Positions 5,969-13,387 of a stretch of 43,926 bases of DNA are shown piece after piece (position 1 is the stretch's first letter; each line of letters begins with the position of its first letter). Both the position numbers and the translations under genes were made by a program. This DNA comes from a virus. The stretch lies in IMG/VR virus record IMGVR_UViG_3300047564_001006, positions 1 through 43,926 of that record; one strand, given 5' to 3'. Below the pieces are notes generated by a model. The model was not told the origin of the DNA. It ran no database searches and saw only the letters and a list, made by a program, of their open reading frames with translations.

Positions 5969-6011
5969 CTGATGGATGGTCGCAGGGTGGGTTCGACTCC
6001 CACCCCGTCAG
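5969..6011 (+). ncRNA. tRNA acceptor/T-arm-like minihelix
   Basis: CTGATGG (5969-5975) pairs with CCGTCAG (6005-6011) as a 7-bp acceptor-like stem with one G-U. GTGGG (5987-5991) pairs with CCCAC (5999-6003) around the loop TTCGACT, a classic T-loop. Only 11 nt (5976-5986) replace the D-arm, anticodon arm and variable loop, so this is not a functional tRNA. It ends GCAAAA, not CCA. It could be a decayed tRNA, or a tRNA mimic that recruits RNase P, RNase Z or a tRNA-binding protein. It lies between genes, 22 nt before the next ATG. Confidence 0.45.
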
Positions 6012-6032
6012 CAAAACCTTAATCAAAATAAA

Positions 6033-6311
6033 ATGAAAATCAAATTTAACCACGATGAGAAGGATACCGCAAAGGCATTCGGCATCACAGACGCAGAGCA
6101 CACAGAGGCTGCAATCAACAACACGTTATCAATCTTCCTTGATGAAGAGGGTCACGTCAAGACGTTCAGTAAACTTGGCGAGTTCTTACAGGACCATATG
6201 TCCGACAATGAGATTCTGCTACTCGCTACTCAGCAGGTTTATGAAGCCTTCAGGAAGCACGAAGCAGAAATGTTTGACAGATTCATTCAACACATCAAAA
6301 AACTTAACTGA
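6033..6311 (+). CDS. Unrecognised early protein, 92 aa
   Basis: Helical, acidic, soluble protein of unknown family. The open frame extends upstream to 5976 through the tRNA-like element, so I start at the ATG at 6033 after the AATCAAAATAAA leader (MKIKFNHDE). It forms a tight series with the next genes, which start within 2-20 nt. Confidence 0.72.
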   Translation: MKIKFNHDEKDTAKAFGITDAEHTEAAINNTLSIFLDEEGHVKTFSKLGEFLQDHMSDNEILLLATQQVYEAFRKHEAEMFDRFIQHIKKLN

Positions 6312-6312
6312 T

Positions 6313-6663
6313 ATGCCAAGTCTGATATCTAAGTTCAAAGCCCTTGCTCTGTACAAGAAGCAGGGGCTACACCAAGAGGTCGCTGACCTGCTCAGGAGTA
6401 TGACCAACGATGAGGTGAAGGAGTTATACAGATTCCTCAACGAGGCATACCAAGAGAGCACAGAAGACTCAAAGTATTTAATCCTCGATGACATCTGTTA
6501 CTTCTCTACCATCAGAGTGCATATGCCACACCTCCCTACACGTATCGTGAAGGCAAGTGTGTCAGGCATAACTGAGTGGAGACTCTACCACAATGGTGAG
6601 GTCGTGGGCAGATTCCCAACTGAGGAGTGGGCACAAAAGTTCTTTCAATTATTAACCAACTAA
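6313..6663 (+). CDS. Unrecognised early protein, 116 aa
   Basis: Starts one base after the previous stop (TGATATG). The frame is open further upstream but that part overlaps the preceding gene, so the ATG at 6313 is preferred (MPSLISKFKAL). The first ~60 residues are helical. The last ~40 contain a strand-turn-strand with W-R-L-Y-H-N-G-E-V-V-G-R-F, a pattern seen in many small phage beta-hairpin domains. No function assigned. Confidence 0.72.
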   Translation: MPSLISKFKALALYKKQGLHQEVADLLRSMTNDEVKELYRFLNEAYQESTEDSKYLILDDICYFSTIRVHMPHLPTRIVKASVSGITEWRLYHNGEVVGRFPTEEWAQKFFQLLTN

Positions 6664-6674
6664 ACCAAATAAAA

Positions 6675-7070
6675 ATGACAATCACAATCAAAACCGAAGT
6701 AACACGTGAAGTATTAGAGAGCGTGTTCATCACCGCCCTTGAAGGTGGTAGCAACTATTGGTACTTCCTGTCAGAGGAAGCCTGTGCTCTTGTAGATGCA
6801 GCGGTCCCCCGGGACGGAAGCAAAGCATTATCAGAGCGTATCTTTGAAGCAGTGTATGACAAGGGAGTTATCATTCCTATCCACGACATCGAGGACCCTG
6901 AGGGTGAACCGATAGGTGCACTGAACATCAACACATTCCAACAGGCACTGAATGAGTGCTCCGAGAAAAGTTCGTGGGCTATTCAGTCAGAGATGGCAGA
7001 GCAAGGTGACGCAACTTCAAGTGACGTAGTGTTCCAATATCTTGCATTGGGTGAAATTGTTTACGGATAA
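6675..7070 (+). CDS. Unrecognised early protein, 131 aa
   Basis: ATG at 6675 (MTITIKTEV) follows the AT-rich leader ACCAAATAAAA; the longer in-frame start at 6627 lies inside the previous gene. It is acidic and soluble with alternating helices and strands. The arrangement E-V-T-R-E-V-L-E-S-V-F-I-T-A-L-E-G-G-S-N-Y-W resembles small phage and plasmid proteins of unknown role that share an E-G-G-x-x-Y-W motif. I do not assign a function. Confidence 0.72.
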   Translation: MTITIKTEVTREVLESVFITALEGGSNYWYFLSEEACALVDAAVPRDGSKALSERIFEAVYDKGVIIPIHDIEDPEGEPIGALNINTFQQALNECSEKSSWAIQSEMAEQGDATSSDVVFQYLALGEIVYG

Positions 7071-7089
7071 ATCATTAAACTTGAAACAT

Positions 7090-7419
7090 ATGGAAAAGTT
7101 AATTAAATCACAGGACGGCTATCTATGGATGGACGTTACAGAAAAGGCACAAGCCGTATTCGAGACGGGATTGTTTAACCTTCAGGCAGTGTGGTCAAAA
7201 GAGAATGAGGAGGACGTGCTTATGCGTATGCCTATCGAGTCACAAGAGGAACTGAACATTGTATTGCAGACAGGTAAAAGCGTTTGCATTTATGTGGGTC
7301 GGGTCTCTGAGTCTATCAGTCTTGGGTTCGTTACTCAAGATTCTTGGACGGCAGCAGATAAGATATCACACGGTGGCAATATATATGTTCGTTTTAAAGA
7401 CCTCGTATTCTGTAAATAA
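7090..7419 (+). CDS. Unrecognised early protein, 109 aa
   Basis: Soluble protein with mixed alpha/beta character. ATG at 7090 (MEKLIKSQDGYLWMDV) comes after the leader ATTAAACTTGAAACAT. An upstream in-frame ATG at 7042 is inside the previous gene. Beta-strands with regular hydrophobic spacing occupy residues 60-109. No recognised family. Confidence 0.7.
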   Translation: MEKLIKSQDGYLWMDVTEKAQAVFETGLFNLQAVWSKENEEDVLMRMPIESQEELNIVLQTGKSVCIYVGRVSESISLGFVTQDSWTAADKISHGGNIYVRFKDLVFCK

Positions 7420-7429
7420 ATCAAAGCAT

Positions 7430-7717
7430 ATGTACTACTTAGTAACCAATCGAAAGACAGAGGAAGAAGTTCAGTTCTATTCTCTTGAAGAGGTCAGAGA
7501 GTTCTTGGATATGCAACAGGATTCAGATGACTACAACGTGGAGAAAGTAATCCCCTGTCGTGGATGCAATTCACCCGACACCAACGAGCAGCACGATGCC
7601 TATGGTATCAGCACGGGCTATTGGTGTGACGAGTGCTACGAACACAACTACCCGTATCGCAAGGATAGGTATCACGACTACCTCGATGCAGGTGAATACT
7701 TAGACGATGACTATTAA
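7430..7717 (+). CDS. Small zinc-ribbon-like protein, 95 aa
   Basis: Starts at the ATG at 7430 (MYYLVTNRKTEEE), 10 nt after the previous stop; the longer frame overlaps that gene. Two Cys pairs (CRGC and CDEC) about 26 residues apart suggest a zinc ribbon in the middle, and the C-terminus is very acidic (DAGEYLDDDY). Possibly a nucleic-acid or protein adaptor; family not recognised. Confidence 0.7.
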   Translation: MYYLVTNRKTEEEVQFYSLEEVREFLDMQQDSDDYNVEKVIPCRGCNSPDTNEQHDAYGISTGYWCDECYEHNYPYRKDRYHDYLDAGEYLDDDY

Positions 7718-7732
7718 TCAAAATCAAATCAA

Positions 7733-7951
7733 ATGAAAAAGTTAACATTCACAAACGTATTCCTGTCGATGGCATACGTGTTTGTCCTCATCCAATCTTT
7801 GAGGGCAATGTATCAACTGCTTCAGGACTCGAGTGGAGCAACCTCATTCTTCGCCCGTTTGGGCATAGCAGGGATGTGGTGCATACTACTCCTGTTCTGC
7901 GGTGCATTCCTTTATCAACTAATTAAACACGAAGACAATGGCAAAAACTAA
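7733..7951 (+). CDS. Two-helix membrane protein, 72 aa
   Basis: Small inner-membrane protein. Hydrophobic segments lie at about residues 8-28 (VFLSMAYVFVLI) and 42-63 (LGIAGMWCILLLFCGAFLY), with a short polar connection and a charged C-terminal tail, so both ends are probably on the same side. The C-terminal codons overlap the next gene by 14 nt. It might modify the host membrane, but it lacks any holin hallmark beyond size and sits in the early block. Confidence 0.72.
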   Translation: MKKLTFTNVFLSMAYVFVLIQSLRAMYQLLQDSSGATSFFARLGIAGMWCILLLFCGAFLYQLIKHEDNGKN

Positions 7952-8330
7952 ACTATCAGACTTTCTGTTCACCGAGATTCTCGCACAGAAACTACGCAAG
8001 AACCCTGACAAGCATTACATTCAAATGATTCAAACGCTATCAGACAAAGGTCAAATAACCAAGGAAGACTTCATCAACACAGGTAGGATGATGGAGAAGA
8101 ACTACTACTTCAGTGAGTTCGGATACCACTCCCTGTTCAGTGACGAGGTGAAGGACGTTATGCGTTATGCGGGAGGGTTCTGCGTTCAGGTCCTGCCTAC
8201 AGGTGAATGGCTATTCGACACCAACGATGCAAATGAAAGTGACGAGGTCAGCACCAAGTACAGGTCACCCAAACTATCAGACGTGGAGAATGAATTGTGG
8301 CACAGTTATGTTCAAAAAAAGGTTCAATAA
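7938..8330 (+). CDS. Unrecognised early protein, 130 aa
   Basis: Begins inside the end of the membrane-protein gene (ATG 7938, 14-nt overlap), suggesting coupled translation. It is Lys- and Asp-rich with a helical first half (AQKLRKNPDKHYIQMIQTL) and a mixed second half. Family unknown. It is the last gene before the next promoter at 8344. Confidence 0.72.
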   Translation: MAKTKLSDFLFTEILAQKLRKNPDKHYIQMIQTLSDKGQITKEDFINTGRMMEKNYYFSEFGYHSLFSDEVKDVMRYAGGFCVQVLPTGEWLFDTNDANESDEVSTKYRSPKLSDVENELWHSYVQKKVQ

Positions 8331-8343
8331 TTATTGAACTTTA

Positions 8344-8375
8344 TTTGGACGACACGTGTACATTCGCTATCTTTG
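8344..8375 (+). promoter_or_regulatory. Bacteroidota-type early promoter for the recombination genes
   Basis: -33 TTTG (8344-8347), 20-nt spacer, -7 TATCTTTG (8368-8375). The leader TTAATCAAATCTAATCTAATCAAT precedes the ATG at 8405 and nearly repeats the leader of the 4830 gene. It probably drives genes 8405-10743 up to the terminator at 10767. Confidence 0.82.
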
Positions 8376-8404
8376 TATACTTAATCAAATCTAATCTAAT
8401 CAAT

Positions 8405-8641
8405 ATGTCAAAATCAAAAGAACTATTTATGTCAGCCCGTGAGCGAGATGCCCACGCTGACGGAGGGAGTGTCCTTGAAGACACTAAAGCCGAAGAACTC
8501 CTGTCTCTCCACTACGCATTCGAGGGTCGGCAAAGCACAATCAATCTTATTCATAGTATGTTCGATGACTTCGGGAAGATATTCTCTCCCGGGAACTCGG
8601 GCTCAACATTCAAATCATCAGATGAAAAAGGAAGTATTTAA
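8405..8641 (+). CDS. Unrecognised small protein carrying a palindrome copy, 78 aa
   Basis: First gene after the 8344 promoter, which is why I use the ATG at 8405 and not the longer frame from 8297. It is mostly helical and polar. Palindrome copy 5 lies inside it and is read as S-V-L-E-D-T at about residues 22-27. The next gene overlaps its end by 20 nt. Confidence 0.7.
   Translation: MSKSKELFMSARERDAHADGGSVLEDTKAEELLSLHYAFEGRQSTINLIHSMFDDFGKIFSPGNSGSTFKSSDEKGSI
8469..8484 (+). repeat. Palindrome copy 5 (inside a gene)
   Basis: GTGTCCTTGAAGACAC read in frame as V-L-E-D-T within the 78-residue protein. Flanking A/T adds one base pair. No extended stem. Confidence 0.85.
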
Positions 8642-8924
8642 TCAGTACGCAGAGAAGATTGCTCATATGTTTGGGATAAGCAGGGAGCAAATGTTCAGTA
8701 AGTCCCGGGACAGGAATGTGGTTGACGCACGTCACTTGCTATACTATATGTGCAGCACGAGACCAATGCAACTCATCTACATTCAGAAGTTCTTGGAGGA
8801 AGAGGGGTTCATCACCAAGCACCCACCATTAATCCACGGTGTGAAGGTGGTCACCTCTCGACTCAAGGATGACCCTGACTACAATCGCATCATTCAAAAA
8901 CTCAAAGAATCAGTAACCATTTAA
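8622..8924 (+). CDS. DnaA domain IV-like small protein, 100 aa
   Basis: The first ~55 residues match the start of the DnaA C-terminal double-stranded DNA-binding domain: an amphipathic helix with FGIS, then K-S-R-D-R-N-V-V-D-A-R-H-L-L-Y-Y-M, as in S-R-x-R-x-x-x-A-R-q-i-a-m-Y. A helical tail D-P-D-Y-N-R-I-I-Q-K-L-K follows. The DHST signature of true DnaA is replaced around residues 66-72 by KHPPLIH, so box recognition may differ or be lost. A clearer relative is encoded at 15404. It may help origin recognition or regulate early genes. It overlaps the previous gene by 20 nt. Confidence 0.6.
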   Translation: MKKEVFNQYAEKIAHMFGISREQMFSKSRDRNVVDARHLLYYMCSTRPMQLIYIQKFLEEEGFITKHPPLIHGVKVVTSRLKDDPDYNRIIQKLKESVTI

Positions 8925-8934
8925 ATCAAATCAA

Positions 8935-9579
8935 ATGTCAAATCAAATCAAATCAGTCTTTGCAACATTGTCGGGAGTGGCAATCAAGGACAAGGTAGAG
9001 CGTAAAGGAAACATCGACTACCTATCGTGGGCTTATGCTTGGTCCTTACTCAAGCAACATTATCCAACTGCACAACGCATCGTGTACGAGGACCCTGCTA
9101 CAGGGTGGAATTACTTCAGTGACGGACGCACTGCGTGGGTCAAGGTCGGAGTAACCGTGGAGGGACAGGAGCACATCGACTACCTGCCTATTATGGACTT
9201 CCGCAATCAGGCAATCCCTGTTGACCGTGTCAATCAGTTCGAGGTAAACAAAGCCATTCAGCGTTCAACTGCCAAGGCAATTGCAATGCACGGTCTCGGT
9301 CTTCAGTTATGGACAGGCGAGGATATCCCTGAACTTACCACATCTGCTCCTGCTCCTCTCCCACCAAAGAAAGCAGCAGCAAAGAAAGAACAGGCAGATG
9401 ACGGGCTCATCGAACTCGTTAAGGGAGATGCTAATTGGGAGAAGGTAGTGAAGTACATCGAGACCAACAAAGAACTCGGGTTGGAAAAGATTGGTAAGCA
9501 ACTTGTACGCAAGTACCGAATCAGCCCGGCATTGAAAAAAGAAATCGCTAACCTTGTAAACCCTTCTACAAATGAGTAA
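8935..9579 (+). CDS. Single-strand annealing protein, DUF1071/Sak-type
   Basis: A 214-residue homologous-recombination protein. Residues 1-125 carry the DUF1071 pattern: N-I-D-Y-L-S-W-A-Y-A-W (24-34), a central strand YLPIMDFRNQAI, and V-N-K-A-I-Q-R-S-T-A-K-A-I-A-M-H-G-L-G-L (102-121). A Pro/Ala/Lys linker follows, then a ~65-residue C-terminal helical domain. Such proteins coat and anneal ssDNA in phage recombination or replication. The exonuclease gene starts inside its last codons (8-nt overlap) and an SSB follows, so the three form a complete exonuclease-annealase-SSB set. Confidence 0.85.
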   Translation: MSNQIKSVFATLSGVAIKDKVERKGNIDYLSWAYAWSLLKQHYPTAQRIVYEDPATGWNYFSDGRTAWVKVGVTVEGQEHIDYLPIMDFRNQAIPVDRVNQFEVNKAIQRSTAKAIAMHGLGLQLWTGEDIPELTTSAPAPLPPKKAAAKKEQADDGLIELVKGDANWEKVVKYIETNKELGLEKIGKQLVRKYRISPALKKEIANLVNPSTNE

Positions 9580-10306
9580 CATCTTAGAAATCCTAAAGAA
9601 CGATGAGGAGTATTACCGTGGTGTCGGTAAGCAGTATCTATCTAACTCAGACATTGGAGTCCTGCTGAACAATCCGCAGGACTATGGCAAGGTCCGTGAG
9701 GACGACAAGGCATTGGCTGAGGGCAGACTCTTTCATCAACTACTTCTCGAACCTGAGAAGGCAGTTCACATCCCACAGGTAGACGTGTCCACACGTACCA
9801 CCAAGGCATACAAGGAATACATTGACGAGAACAATCTTCCTTTCTGTTTGCTGACCAAGGAGGTGGAAGAGATAACTGCACTGACCAAGCGGATGAGTGG
9901 GAACATTCAGTTCTACGAAGACATCTATCGTGATGGCAATCAGTACGAGGTCCCAATGGTTGGAGAGATTCACGGGCATCAGTGGAAGGGTAAGGCTGAC
10001 ATCGTTTGCTCAGATATGCTCATCGACCTGAAGACCACGTCAGACATCAACGGATTCAAGTGGTCAGCCAAGAAGTACAATTACGATTCTCAGTGCTACA
10101 TCTATCAGCGTTTATTCAACAAGCCTTTGGTGTTCTACGTAATCGACAAGACCTCGGGGCAACTCGGCATCTTCCGTCCATCGGAGAACTTCATCAAGAA
10201 CGGAGAGACAAAGGTCATCCGTGCCTTAGAGGTTTGGAATAAATACTTCGGAGCAAACGCTACTGAGGATATCGAAAACCATTACATAGATGAAACACTT
10301 GAGTAA
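9572..10306 (+). CDS. PD-(D/E)XK exonuclease, YqaJ/RecE-like
   Basis: A 244-residue nuclease, likely a 5'-3' exonuclease that makes the ssDNA substrate for the annealing protein next to it. N-terminal LSNSDIGVLLNNPQDY (23-38) and E-G-R-L-F-H-Q-L-L-L-E-P (50-61) resemble the opening helices of RecE/lambda-exo-like nucleases. The core is G-H-Q-W-K-G-K-A-D-I-V followed by M-L-I-D-L-K-T-T, supplying the D...D-x-K active site, then the helix Y-N-Y-D-S-Q-C-Y-I-Y-Q with the conserved Q/Y motif. Its start overlaps the previous gene by 8 nt. Confidence 0.82.
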   Translation: MSNILEILKNDEEYYRGVGKQYLSNSDIGVLLNNPQDYGKVREDDKALAEGRLFHQLLLEPEKAVHIPQVDVSTRTTKAYKEYIDENNLPFCLLTKEVEEITALTKRMSGNIQFYEDIYRDGNQYEVPMVGEIHGHQWKGKADIVCSDMLIDLKTTSDINGFKWSAKKYNYDSQCYIYQRLFNKPLVFYVIDKTSGQLGIFRPSENFIKNGETKVIRALEVWNKYFGANATEDIENHYIDETLE

Positions 10307-10433
10307 GATTCGAGTGTCCTTGAAGACACTGCTATCAGATATCAAAAAACAAAAGGACAAGGAGGTTAACGTCCCGAGCCAACCAAGTCCATCCACTAAA
10401 CAAACCGGGACAAAACCATTAAATAAAAAGTAA
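10290..10433 (+). CDS. Small basic protein spanning palindrome copy 6, 47 aa
   Basis: Starts 17 nt before the exonuclease stop and ends one base before the SSB start, filling the gap exactly. It is Lys-rich; the N-terminal half is helical (MKHLSKIRVSLKTLLSDIKK) and the rest is Pro/Ser/Thr/Lys and probably disordered. The palindrome is read here as V-S-L-K-T, a different frame from the V-F/L-E-D-T copies. It may bind DNA; no family known. Confidence 0.55.
   Translation: MKHLSKIRVSLKTLLSDIKKQKDKEVNVPSQPSPSTKQTGTKPLNKK
10314..10329 (+). repeat. Palindrome copy 6
   Basis: GTGTCCTTGAAGACAC just downstream of the exonuclease stop and inside the small basic ORF. A/T flanks extend the stem by one pair only. 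Confidence 0.85.
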
Positions 10434-10434
10434 A

Positions 10435-10743
10435 ATGTCAAATCAAAAAGAGAAAATCTTCGCTGACGGTTTCCGTTTCGAGCGTAGAGAAAACGCCCCT
10501 GACTTTGTCGTGGGCAGGTTGTCACTGAAGGTAGATGAAGCCATCACCTTTATCAAGTCTTACGAGAAGGGTGGTTGGGTAAACCTCAACATCTTAGTCG
10601 GAAGGTCAGGTAATCCATACGTTGAATTGGATACCTATGAGCCTACCAAAAAGAATGAACCTACTCAGCAGCCCCCGGTAAATAAGCCTACGGCTGCACC
10701 ATCACCCGCACCACAGGAGGAGGATGACGACATCCCATTCTGA
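10435..10743 (+). CDS. ssb: Single-stranded DNA-binding protein with SSB-type C-terminal tip
   Basis: A 102-residue protein. The first ~68 residues are a compact beta-rich domain (FADGFRFERR..., FVVGRLSLKVDEAI, GWVNLNILVGRSGNPYVELDTY). Next is a Pro/Gln/Ala linker, then the acidic tip EEDDDIPF. D-D-D-I-P-F is the same protein-interaction tip found on bacterial SSB, used there to recruit replication and repair proteins. Position after the annealase and exonuclease fits this role. The beta domain is shorter than a normal OB fold, so it is a diverged phage SSB. A strong terminator follows 24 nt after its stop. Confidence 0.8.
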   Translation: MSNQKEKIFADGFRFERRENAPDFVVGRLSLKVDEAITFIKSYEKGGWVNLNILVGRSGNPYVELDTYEPTKKNEPTQQPPVNKPTAAPSPAPQEEDDDIPF

Positions 10744-10766
10744 TTGGTAAGGATAGGCGTGGATAA

Positions 10767-10791
10767 GGGGAGCACCTGCTCCCCTTTTTTT
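10767..10791 (+). terminator. Rho-independent terminator after the recombination genes
   Basis: GGGGAGC (10767-10773), loop ACCT, GCTCCCC (10778-10784), then seven T (10785-10791). It is not built on the palindrome family. It closes the 8405-10743 transcript ahead of the origin-like region. Confidence 0.92.
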
Positions 10792-10829
10792 CCCACCTTA
10801 CTGTGACGAAATGCCAAGGTGAAGGGTCC

Positions 10830-10961
10830 CTATACTCTCTATATATATTCTATATATATTTTATTTTTCTTTAACTCTAAAAGAAAAAAATAATTGACAT
10901 TATCGACACAGTCCTTATTTATCAAGGGGTTACGTAAGTATAATCGACAAAAAAATCGACA
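10830..10961. other. Candidate replication origin: AT-rich tract plus DnaA-box-like repeats
   Basis: 10830-10892 is almost pure A/T with two CTATATATATT-type runs and an A-tract, a good unwinding element. Right after it are four short repeats: ATTGACA (10893-10899) and ATCGACA at 10902-10908, 10943-10949 and 10955-10961. The second is TTATCGACA in full, one base from the DnaA box TTATCCACA. The region lies just before the primase-helicase gene, and the phage encodes two DnaA domain IV-like proteins. Origin function is inference. The 223-nt gap holds no other gene. Confidence 0.5.
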
Positions 10962-10966
10962 CAGAT

Positions 10967-13387
10967 ATGCCAAATAAAATCACAATCTTTCAAAACATCA
11001 AAGAAACGAGCACTCCGTTTCACAGAGATGTTATTAAAATCCTTGAAAGGATTAAGGACGGAGCGTCCAAAGACCTCGTTAAAAAGATTCGGGCTGAGAA
11101 GCGTAAGCCTGAGAGGAATGAATTAAAGCAGGGACTACCTGCTATCTGCTTCAGTGGGACATTCAACAAGAGAGCCGACAATGCAATCATTGAGCACTCG
11201 GGTTTGATATGCTTGGACTTCGATGGGTATGAGCGTCAGAAGGACTTGCTTCAGGACAAGGAAGTCCTGACCAAGAACAAGTACGTGTACTCCGTATTCA
11301 TCAGTCCATCAGGCAACGGGCTAAAGGTATTGGTTAAGATACCCGAGGACATTGACGGGCACACGAACTACTTCAATAGTCTTGAGAAGTATTTCAATTC
11401 TCCTTACTTCGATAAGACATCAAAGAACATCAGTCGTGTATGCTATGAGTCCTTTGACCCATTGATACACATCAACGAGAACTCATCAGTATGGGACACC
11501 ATTGAGGAGCCTGAGTACAATGAGGTAGTAAAGCACAGGGATGCACCGACCATCCCAATCACAGACGAGAACAAGATAGTCGAGATACTCGTCAAGTGGT
11601 GGACCAAGAAGTATCCTATGGCAGAGGGTCAACGCAATGCCAATGTGTTTATCCTTGCCTCAGCCTTCAATGACTTTGGAGTCAACAAAAGTCTTGCCTC
11701 GTACATCCTGAACCAATACGTGAGCGATGACTTTACCTTGTCTGAAATCCAAAGGACAATTGATTCAGCCTACTCCCGGACTCAGAACTTCGGAACGAAA
11801 TACTATGAGGACGAAGAACGTATTAACTCTATAAGAGCGAAACTGCGGAGGGGTGTCTCAAAAAAGGAGGTGCGGAGTCAGTTGCAGGACTCGGACTTGG
11901 ACTCCGAAACTATTGAGTCCGTCCTCAACAAGATTGAGGAAGACAATGCGAAGAAAACTTTTTGGACAAAGAACGACAGGGGTGTAGTCAAGATAGTACA
12001 CATCTTGTTCAAGCACTTCTTAGAGGACAACGGGTTCTATAAGTATTGTCCTGAGGGTGGTAAGAACTACGTGTTCGTGAAGGTAACCAACAACCTAATC
12101 GACCATACATCAGAGAAGGAGATAAAGGACTTCGTCCTCAGCCACCTTATGGAATTGGATGACCCGGCAGTATACAATTACTTCGCTGACAATACCCGCT
12201 TCTTCAAAGAAGAATTTCTGTCGATGCTTAATACCATAGACATCTACTTCATTGAGGACACAAAGAACTCAGCGTACCTATACTACCGTAACTGTGCGGT
12301 CAAGATTAGCAGGGATGAAATCATTACCATAGACTACCTTGACCTTGGTGGCTACGTTTGGAAGGACCACGTTATAGACAGGAACTTCTCGTCCTGCGGT
12401 ATTGGTGATAGATGTAACTTCAAGTTGTTTGTCCACAACATCTGCGGTGGTGACCTTACGAGAGTACAATCTATGGAATCTACCATTGGCTTTCTTCTTC
12501 ACGCACATAAGAACCTGTCATACTGCCCTGCCGTAATCTTAAACGATGAGGTAATCAGCGACAACCCTGAGGGTGGAACAGGAAAGGGATTGTTTATGAA
12601 TGCCCTGAGCCAAATGAAAAAGGTGGTGACCATTGACGGTAAGTCATTCACATTCGAGCGTTCATTCGCATATCAGTTGGTGTCTGCCGACACACAGATA
12701 CTTGTGTTCGATGACGTGAAGAAGCACTTTGACTTCGAGAGATTGTTCAGTGTGGTTACAGAGGGTCTGACCCTTGAGAAAAAGAACAAGGATGCCATCA
12801 AGATACCGTTCAGCAAATCACCGAAGATTGCCATCACCACGAACTACGCCATCAAAGGAGCAGGTAATTCATTCGCCCGGAGAAAGTGGGAACTTGAACT
12901 TCACCAATACTACTCAAAGAACTTCACGCCATTGGATGAGTTCGGCAAGTTGATGTTCGGGGATTGGGATGATGATGAGTGGTGTCAGTTCGATAACTAT
13001 ATGATTGGTTGTCTTCAGGGATACCTCAATACAGGACTCGTCAAGAGCAAGTTCGTTAACCTCAAGATTCGTCAGTTGTCTGCTGAGACTTGCCACGACT
13101 TTATCGAGTGGTGTGGATTGGTTGACAACGCAGAGCCTAACCGTCTGCTCGAACCCGGAGAGAGAAGGTATAAGCAGGACCTGTATATGGAGTTCATCAC
13201 TGAGTATCCTGACTATGGACCGAAGGCAAAGATGACAATCAGCAGGACGAGATTTTATAAGTGGCTGATATCATTCTCCATATTCAAGGAAGGTGTCCCG
13301 CCTGAAGAGGGTCGTGACCAACAAGGAAGATGGATTCGCTTCAGAAGACGCAGCGAGTTAGACTATCAGCAAAACCTTGAACTATGA
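10967..13387 (+). CDS. Primase-helicase: VirE-N/BT4734-type primase fused to SF3 helicase
   Basis: An 806-residue replication protein. Residues ~1-180 match the VirE-N/BT4734-like primase-type domain: I-C-L-D-F-D-G (81-87) holds the D-x-D metal motif and F-I-S-P-S-G-N-G-L-K the next conserved loop. Residues ~200-275 are a helical linker like the primase C-terminal domain. The C-terminal half is an SF3/D5-type ATPase: P-E-G-G-T-G-K-G (about 533-540, Walker A), I-L-V-F-D-D-V (about 579-585, Walker B), and K-I-A-I-T-T-N-Y (sensor/motif C). It would unwind and prime phage DNA. This architecture is common in Bacteroidota mobile elements and phages. The next gene overlaps its stop (ATGA-type overlap). 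Confidence 0.85.
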   Translation: MPNKITIFQNIKETSTPFHRDVIKILERIKDGASKDLVKKIRAEKRKPERNELKQGLPAICFSGTFNKRADNAIIEHSGLICLDFDGYERQKDLLQDKEVLTKNKYVYSVFISPSGNGLKVLVKIPEDIDGHTNYFNSLEKYFNSPYFDKTSKNISRVCYESFDPLIHINENSSVWDTIEEPEYNEVVKHRDAPTIPITDENKIVEILVKWWTKKYPMAEGQRNANVFILASAFNDFGVNKSLASYILNQYVSDDFTLSEIQRTIDSAYSRTQNFGTKYYEDEERINSIRAKLRRGVSKKEVRSQLQDSDLDSETIESVLNKIEEDNAKKTFWTKNDRGVVKIVHILFKHFLEDNGFYKYCPEGGKNYVFVKVTNNLIDHTSEKEIKDFVLSHLMELDDPAVYNYFADNTRFFKEEFLSMLNTIDIYFIEDTKNSAYLYYRNCAVKISRDEIITIDYLDLGGYVWKDHVIDRNFSSCGIGDRCNFKLFVHNICGGDLTRVQSMESTIGFLLHAHKNLSYCPAVILNDEVISDNPEGGTGKGLFMNALSQMKKVVTIDGKSFTFERSFAYQLVSADTQILVFDDVKKHFDFERLFSVVTEGLTLEKKNKDAIKIPFSKSPKIAITTNYAIKGAGNSFARRKWELELHQYYSKNFTPLDEFGKLMFGDWDDDEWCQFDNYMIGCLQGYLNTGLVKSKFVNLKIRQLSAETCHDFIEWCGLVDNAEPNRLLEPGERRYKQDLYMEFITEYPDYGPKAKMTISRTRFYKWLISFSIFKEGVPPEEGRDQQGRWIRFRRRSELDYQQNLEL

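Noticed and set aside
5969-6011. A complete tRNA gene
   Set aside because: The T-arm and acceptor-like stem are clear, but there is no room for D and anticodon arms and no pairing 5' strand about 70 nt upstream.
7733-7951. Holin for the two-helix membrane protein
   Set aside because: It lies among early genes and no endolysin is adjacent; two hydrophobic helices alone are not enough.
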